Assembly (NCBI RefSeq): GCF_021729865.1
Contig: NZ_CP063400.1
Location: 434,001 to 498,000 of the forward strand
Reading direction: 5' to 3'
Origin: Hydrogenophaga sp. SL48
Lineage (GTDB): Bacteria; Pseudomonadota; Gammaproteobacteria; Burkholderiales; Burkholderiaceae_C
DNA length: 64,000 bases
The notes beneath the pieces are model-generated. The model ran no database searches. It saw nothing but the letters and a program-made list of their open reading frames with translations, and was not told the origin of the DNA. This document shows, piece by piece, positions 9,119 to 22,493 of this stretch; position 1 is the first letter of the stretch, and every line of letters starts with the position of its first letter. A program made the translations under genes and the position numbers.

Positions 9119-10234
9119 TCAGGCAAACACCCCCGCCGTGTCCTCCATCCGGGCCGACACCTCACCCAGGTGGTGCAGCGTGTCGCCAAAAGTCATCTCC
9201 AGCTGGGTGAGCTTCTTGAAGTAGTGGCTGCCGATGTACTCGTCGGTCACGCCGATGCCACCGTGCAGCTGCACCGACTGCTGGCCCACGAAGCGCATCG
9301 AGCTACCCAGCTGCACCTTGGCCCGTGCCATCGCGCGGCGGCGCTCGGTGGCCGGGGCGTTGAGCTTCAGGCAGGCGTAGAAGCTCATGGAGCGCGCCAG
9401 CTCCAGCTGCATTTTCATGTCGGCCACGCGGTGACGCAGGGCCTGGAACGTCGCGATCGCCACGCCAAACTGTTTGCGCGTGTTCATGTACTCCACGGTC
9501 AGCGCCACCGTTTTGTCCATCACGCCCACCGCTTCGGCACAGACCGAGGCGATGCCGATGTCCACCGCGTGTTCCAGCGCGGCCAGGCCGTCGGTGGTGA
9601 TCAGGCTGGCCGGGGCGTTCTGCAGCGTGAGCTCGGCGGCGCGGCCGCCATCCTGGGTGCCATAGCCCTGCGTGCTCACGCCGCTGGCGCTGCGCTCCAC
9701 GAGGAACAATGCGATCTTGCCGTTGGCCACGGCGGGCACGAGGAAGGCGTCGGCCAGGTCACCGGCGGGCACCACGCTCTTGGCGCCGCTCACCGTCCAG
9801 CCACTGCCGTCCGGGGTGGCGGTGGTCTTGCAGGCATCCAGCCGGTAGCGCGAACCGCGTTCTTGCTGCGCGAGCACCACCAGCGCCTCGCCCGAGGCGA
9901 TCTTCGGCAACCAGGCGGCCTTGACCTCAGCGCCCGCATAACCCCCGATCACACCACCTGCGATCAGCGTCTGCGCCAGCGGCTCCAGCACGATGCCGCG
10001 GCCCAGTTCCTCCATCACCACCATGCCCTCGACCGGGCCCATGCCCAGGCCGCCATCGGCTTCGCTGATGTAGAGGCCCGCCAGGCCGAGTTCGGCCAGT
10101 TCGTTGTAGGCCGCGCGTTCAAAGCCTCCGGCTTTCACGATGCCACGGCGGCGCTCGAAGTCGTAGCCCTTGTCGACCCACTTGCGCACCGCGTCGCGAA
10201 GCTGTTCCTGATCGTCGGAAAAATCAAAGTCCAT
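9119..10234 (-). CDS. Acyl-CoA dehydrogenase, PimD-like (small) subunit
   Basis: 371 residues; an FAD flavoprotein of the acyl-CoA dehydrogenase family. The N-terminal helical domain runs to ~115, the beta domain to ~225, and the C-terminal helical domain carries RKQFGVAIATFQALRH and QLHGGIGVTDE. It resembles the small subunit of pimeloyl-CoA dehydrogenase-like enzymes. The partner gene lies 11 bp upstream, so the two probably form a heteromer that oxidises a dicarboxylic or other unusual acyl-CoA. The substrate is an inference from family resemblance only. Confidence 0.85.
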   Translation of the reverse strand: MDFDFSDDQEQLRDAVRKWVDKGYDFERRRGIVKAGGFERAAYNELAELGLAGLYISEADGGLGMGPVEGMVVMEELGRGIVLEPLAQTLIAGGVIGGYAGAEVKAAWLPKIASGEALVVLAQQERGSRYRLDACKTTATPDGSGWTVSGAKSVVPAGDLADAFLVPAVANGKIALFLVERSASGVSTQGYGTQDGGRAAELTLQNAPASLITTDGLAALEHAVDIGIASVCAEAVGVMDKTVALTVEYMNTRKQFGVAIATFQALRHRVADMKMQLELARSMSFYACLKLNAPATERRRAMARAKVQLGSSMRFVGQQSVQLHGGIGVTDEYIGSHYFKKLTQLEMTFGDTLHHLGEVSARMEDTAGVFA

Positions 10235-10245
10235 GTGAATGCTCC

Positions 10246-11427
10246 TTAACCGAGGACCGTCTGGGCGACGATGTTGCGCTGCACTTCGTTCGAACCACCG
10301 TAGATGGTGGTCTTGCGCATGTTGAAGTAGGTGGAGGCCAGCGGCGCGTTGGCCACCTCGCCACCGGGGAAGTTGCCCTGCCAGCCGGCTTCCATGGCCT
10401 CTTCGATGAAGGGCGTGGAAAACGGGCCGGCGGCCAGCATCATCAGCTCGGCGTAACGCTGCTGGATTTCGCTGCCCTTGATCTTGAGCAGGCCCGCGAT
10501 GTCGAGCGAGTTCTTGCCCGATTTTTCGGCGCTGAGCACGCGCAGCACCAGCATCTCCAGCGCCACCACGTCCACCTCCAGCAGCGCGATCTGGTCGCGG
10601 AAGCGCGTGTCGTCCCAGACCCCTTCGGTCTTGGCGATGCGCTTGAGGCGCTCCAGTTCGCGCTTGGCGCGGTTCACGTCGGCGATGTTGGTGCGCTCGT
10701 GGCTGAGCAGGTGCTTGGCGTAGGTCCAGCCCTTGTTCTCTTCACCGATCAGGTTCTCGGCCGGCACCTTGACGTTGTCGAAGAAGACCTCGTTGACTTC
10801 GCATTCGCCGTCGAGCAGTTTGATCGGCCGCACGCTCACACCGGGCGACGTCATGTCGATCAGCAGGAAGCTGATGCCGGTTTGCGGTTTGCCCTCGGTG
10901 CTGGTGCGCACCAGGCAGAAGATCCACTCACCGTACTGGCCCAGCGTGGTCCAGGTTTTCTGACCGTTGACGAGGTAGTGGTCGCCCTGGCGTTCGGCTC
11001 GGGTCTTGACCGAGGCCAGGTCCGAGCCCGAGCCGGGTTCGCTGTAGCCCTGGCTCCACCAGACCTCGCCGCTGGCGATGCCGGGCAGGAAGCGTTCCTG
11101 TTGTTCCTTGTTGCCGAAGGCCATGATGACCGGCGCCACCATCACCGGGCCGAAGGGTACGATGCGCGGCGCCCCGGCGAGGGCGCATTCCTCTTCGAAC
11201 AGGTGCTTTTGCACGGCGGTCCAGCCCGGGCCGCCAAACTGTTGGGGCCAGCCGTAGCCCAGCCAGCCTTTTTTGCCGAGGATCTTGGCCCAGCGCTGCA
11301 GGTCCTCGCGCGTCAGTCGCAGGGCGTTGTGAACCTTGTGGGCGATCTCGGCAGGCAGGTGGGCCTTGACCCAGCCGCGCACCTCTTCGCGAAACGCCTG
11401 CTCTTCCGGCGTGAATGCCAAATCCAT
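10246..11427 (-). CDS. Acyl-CoA dehydrogenase, PimC-like (large) subunit
   Basis: 393 residues. Start ATG at 11425-11427 after AGGAGACAC; a longer open frame upstream does not resemble the family. SQGYSEPGSGSDLA (near 130) and NGQKTWTT (near 155) are the FAD and substrate-binding stretches. TIYGGSNEVQRNI close to the C terminus is the conserved tail of the family. With the downstream PimD-like gene it forms a two-gene operon ended by the terminator at 9066-9089. A palindrome typical of TetR-family operators is 62 bp upstream of the start, but no TetR gene is in the window. Confidence 0.88.
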   Translation of the reverse strand: MDLAFTPEEQAFREEVRGWVKAHLPAEIAHKVHNALRLTREDLQRWAKILGKKGWLGYGWPQQFGGPGWTAVQKHLFEEECALAGAPRIVPFGPVMVAPVIMAFGNKEQQERFLPGIASGEVWWSQGYSEPGSGSDLASVKTRAERQGDHYLVNGQKTWTTLGQYGEWIFCLVRTSTEGKPQTGISFLLIDMTSPGVSVRPIKLLDGECEVNEVFFDNVKVPAENLIGEENKGWTYAKHLLSHERTNIADVNRAKRELERLKRIAKTEGVWDDTRFRDQIALLEVDVVALEMLVLRVLSAEKSGKNSLDIAGLLKIKGSEIQQRYAELMMLAAGPFSTPFIEEAMEAGWQGNFPGGEVANAPLASTYFNMRKTTIYGGSNEVQRNIVAQTVLG

Positions 11428-11488
11428 GTGTGTCTCCTGGTGGGTGACCCCGGTCCGCAGCGGATTTGGGGCAACGCCAAGCAGTTTC

Positions 11489-11502
11489 GCACGATCGTTC
11501 GT
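11489..11502. promoter_or_regulatory. Putative TetR-type operator upstream of the acyl-CoA dehydrogenases
   Basis: CGCACGATCGTTCG is an inverted repeat centred on GATC, matching its complement at 12 of 14 positions. Many TetR-family regulators of acyl-CoA metabolism bind ACG-N-TCGT-like palindromes. The regulator itself is not seen, so this is a pattern call. Confidence 0.4.
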
Positions 11503-11603
11503 TTTTGTGCTGTCCTCGCTGTGACAAACCGTCGCCAATGCAGCGATGTGGCGACCTGGCGGCCGGGCTGGGCTTTCCGCGCGCGGCTGTGGCTCGGCCG
11601 GCG

Positions 11604-12271
11604 TCAGCCGCCGAGTTGCTGCTGCAGGCTTTGTAGCTGGGTGCGCAGCTGTTCCACCGTCTCTTCCAGCGCCGCCACCCGGCGGGTGAGGGCGATCACG
11701 TCTTCCTCGGCCGCGCCGCTGGCCAACGGAGCGGCGGCGGGCGTCGACAGGTCCACCGGGCCGCACAGCAGGTGTGCCCAGCGCTGCTCGCGCGCGCCCG
11801 GCGCCCGGGGCAATTTCACGACCAGCGCGCCGCCCTTTCCGTCGACCGGTCCTGCAGCTCCTCAAGGAACGCATCGACCGAGGCGATGTCCAGAAACTTG
11901 TACCAGCGCTCGGTGTTGATGCGCAGTTCGCCCGCCGTTTGTGGTCCACGCAGCATCAGCAAGCCCAGCAGCACGGCCGACTGCTCCGGCACACCGACCG
12001 CGCGCTGGAAGTTGTGCTCATAGCGCGTGACGCGCGAGCCACTCGACTCGATCACCAGGCTGCACGCCCGCAGTCCGTCGATGGCTTCGCTGATCTCGGC
12101 CTCCGAGAGGCTCATGGCCGGTTCGCGCGCGCTTTTCTGGTTGCAGCCGTTCTGCAGGCTGTTGAGCGTGAGCGGGTAGCTGTCGGGCACGGTGCGCGCC
12201 TTTTCCATCAGTGTGCCGAGCACGCGGGCCTCGGCGGGCGAGAGGGGGCGGGTGTGAAAGTCGTGGTTCAT
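11604..12271 (-). pseudogene. yceH: YceH family protein (DUF480), interrupted by a frameshift
   Basis: Two reading frames together make one YceH protein. The first (12271-11816, 151 residues) covers the winged-helix DUF480 core with [15 protein letters not shown] and [16 protein letters not shown], then runs into a stop after RAARWS. The adjacent frame carries the expected continuation, [16 protein letters not shown], and ends at 11604 with a Leu/Gln-rich coiled tail. Restoring one base near 11844-11849 gives 222 residues, close to the 215 of E. coli YceH. It is either a real 1-nt deletion or a sequencing error. The function of YceH is not well known. Confidence 0.85.
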
Positions 12272-12321
12272 GGGGCTGGGGTCATTACACTTGGCGGCCC
12301 CACCAGGCAGTGCATCGGGCC

Positions 12322-12909
12322 GTGAACAAAAACATCGTCATTCTCATCTCTGGCAGCGGCTCCAACATGGCCGCCATCGTGAAAGCCTCGCGCAAAGGCC
12401 ATTGGCCGCAGCGTCTGGGTGCCCAGGTGGTCGCCGTGATCAGCAACAAGGCCGACGCGGCCGGGCTGGTGTTCGCACGGGACCACCAGATCGCCACCGC
12501 TGTTTTAAACCACAAGGCCTTTGGATCGCGCGAGGCGTTCGATGCCGCGCTCATGGTGGAGATCGACCGCCACGAGCCTGCCCTGGTCGTGCTCGCTGGC
12601 TTCATGCGCATCCTCACCCCCGGGTTCGTGCAGCACTACGAAGACCGGCTGATCAACATCCACCCCAGCCTGCTGCCCGCCTTCACCGGCCTGAACACCC
12701 ACCAGCGCGCGATCGACATGGGCTGCAAGTTTGCCGGAGCCACGGTGCACCGCGTGACCGCCGAGCTCGACCATGGCGACATCCTCGACCAGGCGGTGGT
12801 GCCGGTTCTGCTGGGCGACACGGCACAGGCGCTGGCCGAGCGGGTGCTGACGCAAGAGCACGTCATCTACCCAAGAGCGGTTGAGAGCCTGTTGACACAG
12901 ATGACCTGA
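12322..12909 (+). CDS. purN: Phosphoribosylglycinamide formyltransferase
   Basis: 195 residues. It transfers the formyl group of 10-formyl-THF to GAR, the third step of purine synthesis. GSGSNM at residues 11-16 is the phosphate-binding loop. The catalytic residues are N112 and H114 in [11 protein letters not shown] and D150 in AELDHGD. The start is GTG at 12322 ([10 protein letters not shown]), which matches PurN N termini; upstream codons do not. The ribosome site is weak. It is divergent from yceH, only 50 bp apart, and converges on prfC across a palindromic repeat. Confidence 0.95.
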   Translation: MNKNIVILISGSGSNMAAIVKASRKGHWPQRLGAQVVAVISNKADAAGLVFARDHQIATAVLNHKAFGSREAFDAALMVEIDRHEPALVVLAGFMRILTPGFVQHYEDRLINIHPSLLPAFTGLNTHQRAIDMGCKFAGATVHRVTAELDHGDILDQAVVPVLLGDTAQALAERVLTQEHVIYPRAVESLLTQMT

Positions 12910-12949
12910 AGGAGTCAGACCCGCTCATCAATGAAGGGTGGTCTGCCGA

Positions 12950-13034
12950 GAACGCGGCGGAACCGGCTGCGCCGGGCCGCTCGCGTTGCCCCCTTGGGGG
13001 GGTGATGCGCCGCAGGCGCGGCGCGGGGGTGGAC
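12950..13034 (-). repeat. GC-rich palindromic element, copy 2 (after prfC)
   Basis: On the plus strand: AACGCGGCGGAACCGGCTG, a GCCGGGCCG arm, GCCCCCTTGGGGGGG, a CGCC/GGCG palindrome, and GGGGG at 13025-13029. On the minus strand its CCCCC edge lies 13 nt after the prfC stop. It lies in the 3'-3' junction with purN. Confidence 0.8.
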
Positions 13035-13042
13035 CCATCTTT

Positions 13043-14662
13043 TTACATCGTCTTGTGGAACACCAGCCCCGCGTGCTCGCGCATCGCGTGGAACTTGATC
13101 TTGGGCCAGTTGGCCTCCACCGCACGCAGCGTGGCCTGGTGGTCCACCAGCAGCGTGGGCGCGTCCACCGCGTCCAGCGCCACCCGGTGGCTGTTGGCAT
13201 CAATGAACTTTTTGAGCTCCACCTCGCCACCGTCTTCCGGCGCACAGGTCACCCAGCGCGCGACCTGGTAGGGGCTGTTCATGATGCGGGCCTTGACCCC
13301 ATATTCGTGTTCCAGCCGGTGCGCCACCACCTCGAACTGCAGCTGACCCACGGCGCCCAGCAGCAGCACCGAGCCCGCCACCGGGCGGAACACCTGGATC
13401 GCGCCTTCTTCGCCGAGCTGGGTCAGGCCGGCTCGCAACTGCTTGCTGCGCAGCGGATCGGCCACTTCCACGCTGCGGATGATTTCCGGGGCGAAGAAGG
13501 GCAGGCCGGTGAACTGCAGGTTCTCACCCTCGGTCAGCGTGTCGCCGAGCTGCAGCACGCCGTGGTTCGGGATGCCGATGATGTCGCCGGCAAACGCCTC
13601 GTCCAGCAGCTCGCGGCGCTGGGACAGGAAGCTCACCACGGTGTTGGGCCGCAGGTCCTTGCCAGATCGCACCACCTTGAGCTTCATGCCGCGCTCGAAA
13701 TGGCCACTGGCCAGGCGCACGAAAGCGATGCGGTCGCGGTGCGCCGGGTCCATGTTGGCCTGGATCTTGAAGACCACGCCGGTGAACTTGGGCTCCTCGG
13801 GCTTCACCACCCGCTGGATCGCCGGACGCTCGCCGGGCGGTGGCGCCAGGTCCACCAGCGCGTCCAGCACCTCGCGCACGCCGAAGTTGTTGACCGCAGA
13901 GCCGAACAGCATCGGCGTCTGCTTGCCATCCAGGAACTGCGCCTCGTCGAAGGCGGGGGATGCCCCCGCCACCAGTTCCAGCTCATCGCGCGCCTGCTCG
14001 AATTCGGCACCGAATCGCTTCACGCTCTCGGGGTTGTCCAGCCCGACCAGCACGTCTTCATCACCTCCGCGGCGGTCTTCGCCGGCGGCAAACACGCGCA
14101 TCTGGTCGGTGCGGCGGTCGTACACGCCGCGGAACGTCTTGCCCATGCCGACCGGCCAGGTGAAGGGCACGACCGTCATGCCCAGCTCACGCTCGATCTC
14201 GTCCATCAGGTCCAGCGGGGCCTGCACCTCGCGGTCCATCTTGTTGACGAAGGTCAGGATGGGTGTGTTGCGCGCACGGCAGACCTGCAGCAGGCGCCGG
14301 GTCTGCGGCTCCACGCCATTGCCGGCGTCGATCACCATCAGCGCCGCGTCCACGGCGGTCAGCACGCGGTAGGTGTCTTCGCTGAAGTCCTGGTGGCCCG
14401 GGGTGTCTAGCAGGTTGATCACGCAGTCGCGGTACTCCATCTGCATCACGGACGACGCCACGGAAATGCCACGCTGCTTTTCGATTTCCATCCAGTCGGA
14501 CGTGGCGTGGCGCGCAGCCTTGCGGGCTTTCACCGAGCCGGCGATGTTGATGGCGCCAGAGAACAGCAGCAGCTTCTCGGTCAGGGTCGTTTTACCCGCG
14601 TCGGGGTGGGAGATGATGGCGAAGGTGCGGCGACGCTTCACCTGGGTCGAAATTTCGGACAT
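13043..14662 (-). CDS. prfC: Peptide chain release factor 3
   Basis: 539 residues. This GTPase removes RF1/RF2 from the ribosome after termination and takes part in quality control. The G1 loop is HPDAGKTTLTEK near residue 20, G3 is DTPGHQDFSEDTY near residue 87, and G4 is NKMD. Domains 2 and 3 follow (elongation-factor barrel and RF3-specific C-terminal domain). Length and motifs are typical. It is divergent from the methyltransferase gene with only 34 bp between starts, so the promoters overlap. Confidence 0.96.
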   Translation of the reverse strand: MSEISTQVKRRRTFAIISHPDAGKTTLTEKLLLFSGAINIAGSVKARKAARHATSDWMEIEKQRGISVASSVMQMEYRDCVINLLDTPGHQDFSEDTYRVLTAVDAALMVIDAGNGVEPQTRRLLQVCRARNTPILTFVNKMDREVQAPLDLMDEIERELGMTVVPFTWPVGMGKTFRGVYDRRTDQMRVFAAGEDRRGGDEDVLVGLDNPESVKRFGAEFEQARDELELVAGASPAFDEAQFLDGKQTPMLFGSAVNNFGVREVLDALVDLAPPPGERPAIQRVVKPEEPKFTGVVFKIQANMDPAHRDRIAFVRLASGHFERGMKLKVVRSGKDLRPNTVVSFLSQRRELLDEAFAGDIIGIPNHGVLQLGDTLTEGENLQFTGLPFFAPEIIRSVEVADPLRSKQLRAGLTQLGEEGAIQVFRPVAGSVLLLGAVGQLQFEVVAHRLEHEYGVKARIMNSPYQVARWVTCAPEDGGEVELKKFIDANSHRVALDAVDAPTLLVDHQATLRAVEANWPKIKFHAMREHAGLVFHKTM

Positions 14663-14696
14663 AGCCCATGATTATCGCGGGTGGGACAATAGGGAG

Positions 14697-15965
14697 ATGC
14701 ACCCCAAAGCCCTTCTGGACGAATGTTCCACCCTGATCGAACAGGTTTTCAAATTTGACCACCCCACCGATGCCGTGGTCGCACGCCATTTCCGTGAGAA
14801 CAAGTCGCTGGGCCCGCGTGAGCGGGCCACGCTGTCCGACACCGTCTACGCGATCTTGCGCGAACGCCTCAAGTTCGAGTGGCTGGCCCGCTCCGGCAGC
14901 GGCTCCAAATGGCGTCGCCTGGCCATTCTGGGTTTTCCCGGTGACCGCGACTTCCTGAAGAGCGCGCTCACCGAGGCGGAAAAGACCTGGTGGGACCACT
15001 GCCTGACGGTGACCGACGACCAGCTCATGGCACAGCATCGGCACAACCTGCCCGAGTGGTTGGCGCTCGCGCTGCGCGATCAGGTGGGCGACGAGTTCGA
15101 GGCCCTGGTGGCCAGCCTGAACCAGCCCGCGCCGCTGGACCTGCGTGTCAACGTGCTGAAAAAGAAGCGCGAAGCGGTGCTGGGCGATTTGCGCGAGGCG
15201 GGTTTGAAATGTGAGCCCACGCCGTATTCCCCCCTGGGGATTCGCCTGCAGGGCAAACCTTCATTGGCCAAGCTGCCCGCGTTTGTGAATGGCGAGGTGG
15301 AAGTCCAGGACGAAGGCTCCCAGCTGCTGGCGCTGCTGCTCGACGCCAAGCGCGGCGAGATGGTGGTGGATTTCTGTGCTGGGGCCGGCGGCAAGACGCT
15401 GGCCATTGGCGCGGCCATGCGCAACAGCGGTCGACTCTATGCGTTTGACACCTCCGGCCACCGCCTCGATGCGCTCAAACCGCGTCTCGCGCGCAGCGGT
15501 TTGTCGAACGTGCACCCCGTGGCGATAGCCCACGAGCGGGACGACCGCATCAAACGCCTCGCGGGCAAGATCGACCGTGTGCTGGTGGATGCACCGTGCT
15601 CGGGCCTGGGGACCTTGCGCCGAAGCCCTGACCTGAAATGGCGGCAGAACCCCGATACCGTGGCCGCTCAGGCACAGCTGCAAACGGCGATTCTGGCCAG
15701 TGCGGCACGCCTGCTCAAGCCGGGTGGACGCCTGGTTTATGCGACCTGCAGCCTGTTGCCAGCCGAAAATGAGGCGGTGGCGGAGGCCTTTTCACGGGTC
15801 CATACCGACTTCGACATGCTGTCGGTCAGCGAACTGCTGGACGCCGCCCATGTGCCGGAGCCGGCGTCGCTCTGCGCAAAAAACCATGGAAAAACACTGC
15901 GCTTGTGGCCGCATCGGCACGCCACAGATGGGTTTTTCGCCGCTGCTTGGCAGAAAAAGACGTGA
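14697..15965 (+). CDS. RsmB-type RNA m5C methyltransferase
   Basis: 422 residues. ATG at 14697 follows AGGGAG; the same frame is open for 108 codons upstream but that lies inside prfC. The SAM-binding site is VDFCAGAGGKTLAIG near residue 225. The two cysteines of the NOL1/NOP2/Sun family are in DAPCSGLGTLRR (near 300) and ATCSLLPAEN (near 350). The N-terminal ~130 residues are a helical region like the NusB-like domain of RsmB. It probably methylates a cytosine of 16S rRNA. It is shorter and more diverged at the N terminus than E. coli RsmB, so the exact target base is uncertain. Confidence 0.88.
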   Translation: MHPKALLDECSTLIEQVFKFDHPTDAVVARHFRENKSLGPRERATLSDTVYAILRERLKFEWLARSGSGSKWRRLAILGFPGDRDFLKSALTEAEKTWWDHCLTVTDDQLMAQHRHNLPEWLALALRDQVGDEFEALVASLNQPAPLDLRVNVLKKKREAVLGDLREAGLKCEPTPYSPLGIRLQGKPSLAKLPAFVNGEVEVQDEGSQLLALLLDAKRGEMVVDFCAGAGGKTLAIGAAMRNSGRLYAFDTSGHRLDALKPRLARSGLSNVHPVAIAHERDDRIKRLAGKIDRVLVDAPCSGLGTLRRSPDLKWRQNPDTVAAQAQLQTAILASAARLLKPGGRLVYATCSLLPAENEAVAEAFSRVHTDFDMLSVSELLDAAHVPEPASLCAKNHGKTLRLWPHRHATDGFFAAAWQKKT

Positions 15966-16021
15966 TATAGAGTAGTTTTTCCTGCTTTTTCCGTTTTTTG
16001 GCGGACATCTGCGCTGGTCAT

Positions 16022-16050
16022 TTGGTGATTTGCACCCCCAGCCTTAAAAT
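16022..16050 (+). promoter_or_regulatory. Sigma-70 promoter of the desaturase gene
   Basis: TTGGTG, a 17-nt spacer, then TAAAAT (16045-16050). The start site would be near 16057, giving a 74-nt leader before the desaturase ATG. Confidence 0.5.
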
Positions 16051-16130
16051 CACGGGTTAGCCCGCCACAGGCGCCCGTGAGCGCGGCTTTTGTTTGTACA
16101 GACACCCTCGGGCGCTCTTTTAGGAAATCA

Positions 16131-17357
16131 ATGTCTTCTTCCGATTCCGGGACCCTGTCCCTCGCATGGGACGGGCTGGTCGATGTGCTGGCCAATGGCC
16201 TGACCCATGCCACCGGTTGGCAAATGCTGCTTATCGCGCTGGTGCTCACCCACATCACCATCGCCAGCGTGACCATTTACCTGCACCGCCATCAGGCGCA
16301 TCGCTCGATGGATCTGCATCCGATTGCCTCGCATTTCTTCCGCTTCTGGCTCTGGATGACCACCGGCCAGGTGACCAAGGAGTGGGCGGCCATTCACCGC
16401 AAACACCACGCCAAATGTGAGCGCGAAGGTGACCCGCACAGCCCTCACGTGTTTGGCATCAAGACCGTGTTCTGGACCGGTGCCGAGCTGTACCGTGCCG
16501 AATCCAAGAACCCTGAGACGATGGCCCGATACGGCCACGGCACCCCCGACGACTGGATCGAGCGCAACCTGTACACGCGTTATTCCGCCTTGGGCGTCAG
16601 CCTGATGCTGGTCGTTGACGTGTTGCTCTTTGGCATGGCGGGTCTCGCTGTCTGGGCGCTGCAGATGGCCTGGATTCCGATCACGGCTGCCGGCATCATC
16701 AATGGCATTGGCCACTGGTGGGGTTACCGCAATTTCGAAGCCACCGACGCCAGCACCAACATTTCGCCCTGGGGCATCATCATTGGTGGCGAAGAACTGC
16801 ACAACAACCACCACACCTACCCGACCTCGGCCAAGTTGTCCGTCAAGCCCTATGAGTTCGACATCGGCTGGATGTACATCACCATCCTGAAGACCCTGGG
16901 CCTGGCATCGGTCAAGAAGGTGCCGCCCAAGATGGCTTTCGGTGATGTCAAGCCGGTGGCCGACGAGAAGACCCTTGAAGCCATTATCGCCAACCGCTAC
17001 GAAGTCATGGCCAGATACGCACGCGAAATGCGCGCTGCCTGCCAGCGTGAAGTGGAAGGCCTGAAGGCCAAGAGTGCGGATGCGGCTGCCCTGCATGCCG
17101 CCCGCCGCTGGCTCCATCGTGATGACGACAAGGTGCCTGCCGAGGTGAAGCCGCAGCTGGCCTTGGCGCGAGCCGAGCATCCGGTGCTCGACAAGATGGT
17201 CACCATGCGCGAAGAGCTGCGCGCTCTGTGGTCCAGCACGAACGCCTCGCGCGATCAGCTTGCGGTCGATCTGCAGGCCTGGTGCCGTCGTGCAGAAGAA
17301 AGTGGCATTGCCGCGCTGCGCGATTTTTCGATTCGCCTGCGTTCCGCCCACGCTTGA
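16131..17357 (+). CDS. Fatty acid desaturase (delta-9 acyl-CoA/acyl-lipid type)
   Basis: 408 residues; an integral membrane di-iron enzyme that puts a double bond in saturated acyl chains. The three histidine boxes are HRHQAHR (near 51), HRKHHAKC (near 88) and HNNHHTYP (near 223). Two hydrophobic hairpins lie between them. The last ~120 residues are a charged, Ala/Arg-rich tail absent from minimal desaturases. I chose ATG 16131 (MSSSDSG) after AGGAA rather than the in-frame codon 54 nt upstream. It probably has a role in membrane fluidity; electron donor genes are not nearby. Confidence 0.92.
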   Translation: MSSSDSGTLSLAWDGLVDVLANGLTHATGWQMLLIALVLTHITIASVTIYLHRHQAHRSMDLHPIASHFFRFWLWMTTGQVTKEWAAIHRKHHAKCEREGDPHSPHVFGIKTVFWTGAELYRAESKNPETMARYGHGTPDDWIERNLYTRYSALGVSLMLVVDVLLFGMAGLAVWALQMAWIPITAAGIINGIGHWWGYRNFEATDASTNISPWGIIIGGEELHNNHHTYPTSAKLSVKPYEFDIGWMYITILKTLGLASVKKVPPKMAFGDVKPVADEKTLEAIIANRYEVMARYAREMRAACQREVEGLKAKSADAAALHAARRWLHRDDDKVPAEVKPQLALARAEHPVLDKMVTMREELRALWSSTNASRDQLAVDLQAWCRRAEESGIAALRDFSIRLRSAHA

Positions 17358-17365
17358 GCTTGTGA

Positions 17366-17451
17366 CCCACCCCCGCGCCGCACCTGCGGCGCGTCACCCC
17401 CTCATGGGGGCAACACCAGTGGCCCGGCGGAGCCGGTTCCACGGTGTTCTG
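17366..17451 (+). repeat. GC-rich palindromic element, copy 3 (after the desaturase gene)
   Basis: Begins CCCCCGCGCCGC (17370) 12 nt after the desaturase stop, then CACCCCCTCATGGGGGCAAC, then AACACCAGTGGCCCGGCGG and CCGGTTCCACGGTGTT. Reverse complement of copies 2, 6 and 7. The junction is 3'-3' with rpmG. Confidence 0.8.
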
Positions 17452-17507
17452 GGTTTGAGGCACTTCGCGCCGGACAAGCTTGAGATTGTTTCTCGAGCAA
17501 CAAAAAA

Positions 17508-17531
17508 GCCGCTGAAAACAGCGGCTTTTTT
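17508..17531. terminator. Bidirectional terminator between the desaturase gene and rpmG
   Basis: GCCGCTG-AAAA-CAGCGGC with six A before and six T after, so it can work on both strands. It ends 20 bp before the rpmG stop codon. Confidence 0.9.
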
Positions 17532-17551
17532 GTTGGGTGAAACCGGCTGAA

Positions 17552-17722
17552 TTACTTCAGCTTGATTTCCTTGTAGTCCACGTGCTTGCGAGCTTTGGGA
17601 TCAAATTTCTTGATCAGCATCTTCTCGGGCGTGGTCTTCTTGTTTTTGGTCGTGGTGTAGAAATGGCCGGTACCCGCAGTGGATTCCAGCTTGATTTTTT
17701 CGCGTCCGCCTTTGGTTGCCAT
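17552..17722 (-). CDS. rpmG: 50S ribosomal protein L33
   Basis: 56 residues, normal length. The protein starts [15 protein letters not shown] and contains [13 protein letters not shown] and [12 protein letters not shown], matching the zinc-free (Cys-less) proteobacterial L33. It lies 12 bp after rpmB, the usual rpmB-rpmG pair. The longer open frame covering it on the same strand (17601-18044) is not coding. Confidence 0.95.
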   Translation of the reverse strand: MATKGGREKIKLESTAGTGHFYTTTKNKKTTPEKMLIKKFDPKARKHVDYKEIKLK

Positions 17723-17734
17723 GGTGTGTGCTCC

Positions 17735-17968
17735 TTAAGCCTGGCCGCGTGCACGCAGGTCTGCGAGCACGGCATCGATGCCGTTTTTGTCGATCAGGCG
17801 CAGGGCAGCACCCGACACGCGCAGACGAACCCAGCGGTTCTCGCTTTCGACCCAGAAACGGCGGTATTGCAGGTTCGGCAGGAACCGGCGCTTGGTTTTG
17901 TTGTTGGCGTGGGAAACATTGTTCCCGACCATGGGCTTCTTGCCCGTTACATCGCAGACGCGTGCCAT
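17735..17968 (-). CDS. rpmB: 50S ribosomal protein L28
   Basis: 77 residues. It begins [21 protein letters not shown] and contains [17 protein letters not shown], diagnostic for L28. It is the first gene of rpmB-rpmG. A leader of about 140 nt separates its ATG from a good promoter at 18117-18146, long for such a small operon. Confidence 0.96.
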   Translation of the reverse strand: MARVCDVTGKKPMVGNNVSHANNKTKRRFLPNLQYRRFWVESENRWVRLRVSGAALRLIDKNGIDAVLADLRARGQA

Positions 17969-18116
17969 GAGGACACTCCGATACTTCTTTACAGCTGGTG
18001 GCGCGGGATGCGCGAAACGGTGTTCCCGTCGCGCCTCTGGCCACTCAGCCTCACCTCGCCAGGAAAGGGTGGCGGTAACCCATGATTTGTGCGAGGAAAT
18101 CGCAGCAAAGCCTGTG

Positions 18117-18146
18117 ATTATAGCGTTCCCGGTGACGGTCTTCGAA
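18117..18146 (-). promoter_or_regulatory. Promoter of rpmB-rpmG
   Basis: Minus strand: TTCGAA (18141-18146), an 18-nt spacer, then a perfect TATAAT (18117-18122). It lies just after the trxB stop, so rpmB-rpmG need not depend on trxB transcription. Confidence 0.6.
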
Positions 18147-18178
18147 CCGTCAGTCGGCGCGCATGCCCGTCAGCGCTG

Positions 18179-22450
<4,272 letters not shown>

Positions 22451-22493
22451 CGCCAGCATGCAACCTTGTCCGCGTTGGCGGATCACAGTTCAC

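Noticed and set aside
9014..10249. Plus-strand frame starting in structured unit 2, after an AAAGGAGG-like tract
   Set aside because: The ATG is too far (about 27 nt) from the tract and nearly all of the frame is antisense to the acyl-CoA dehydrogenase.
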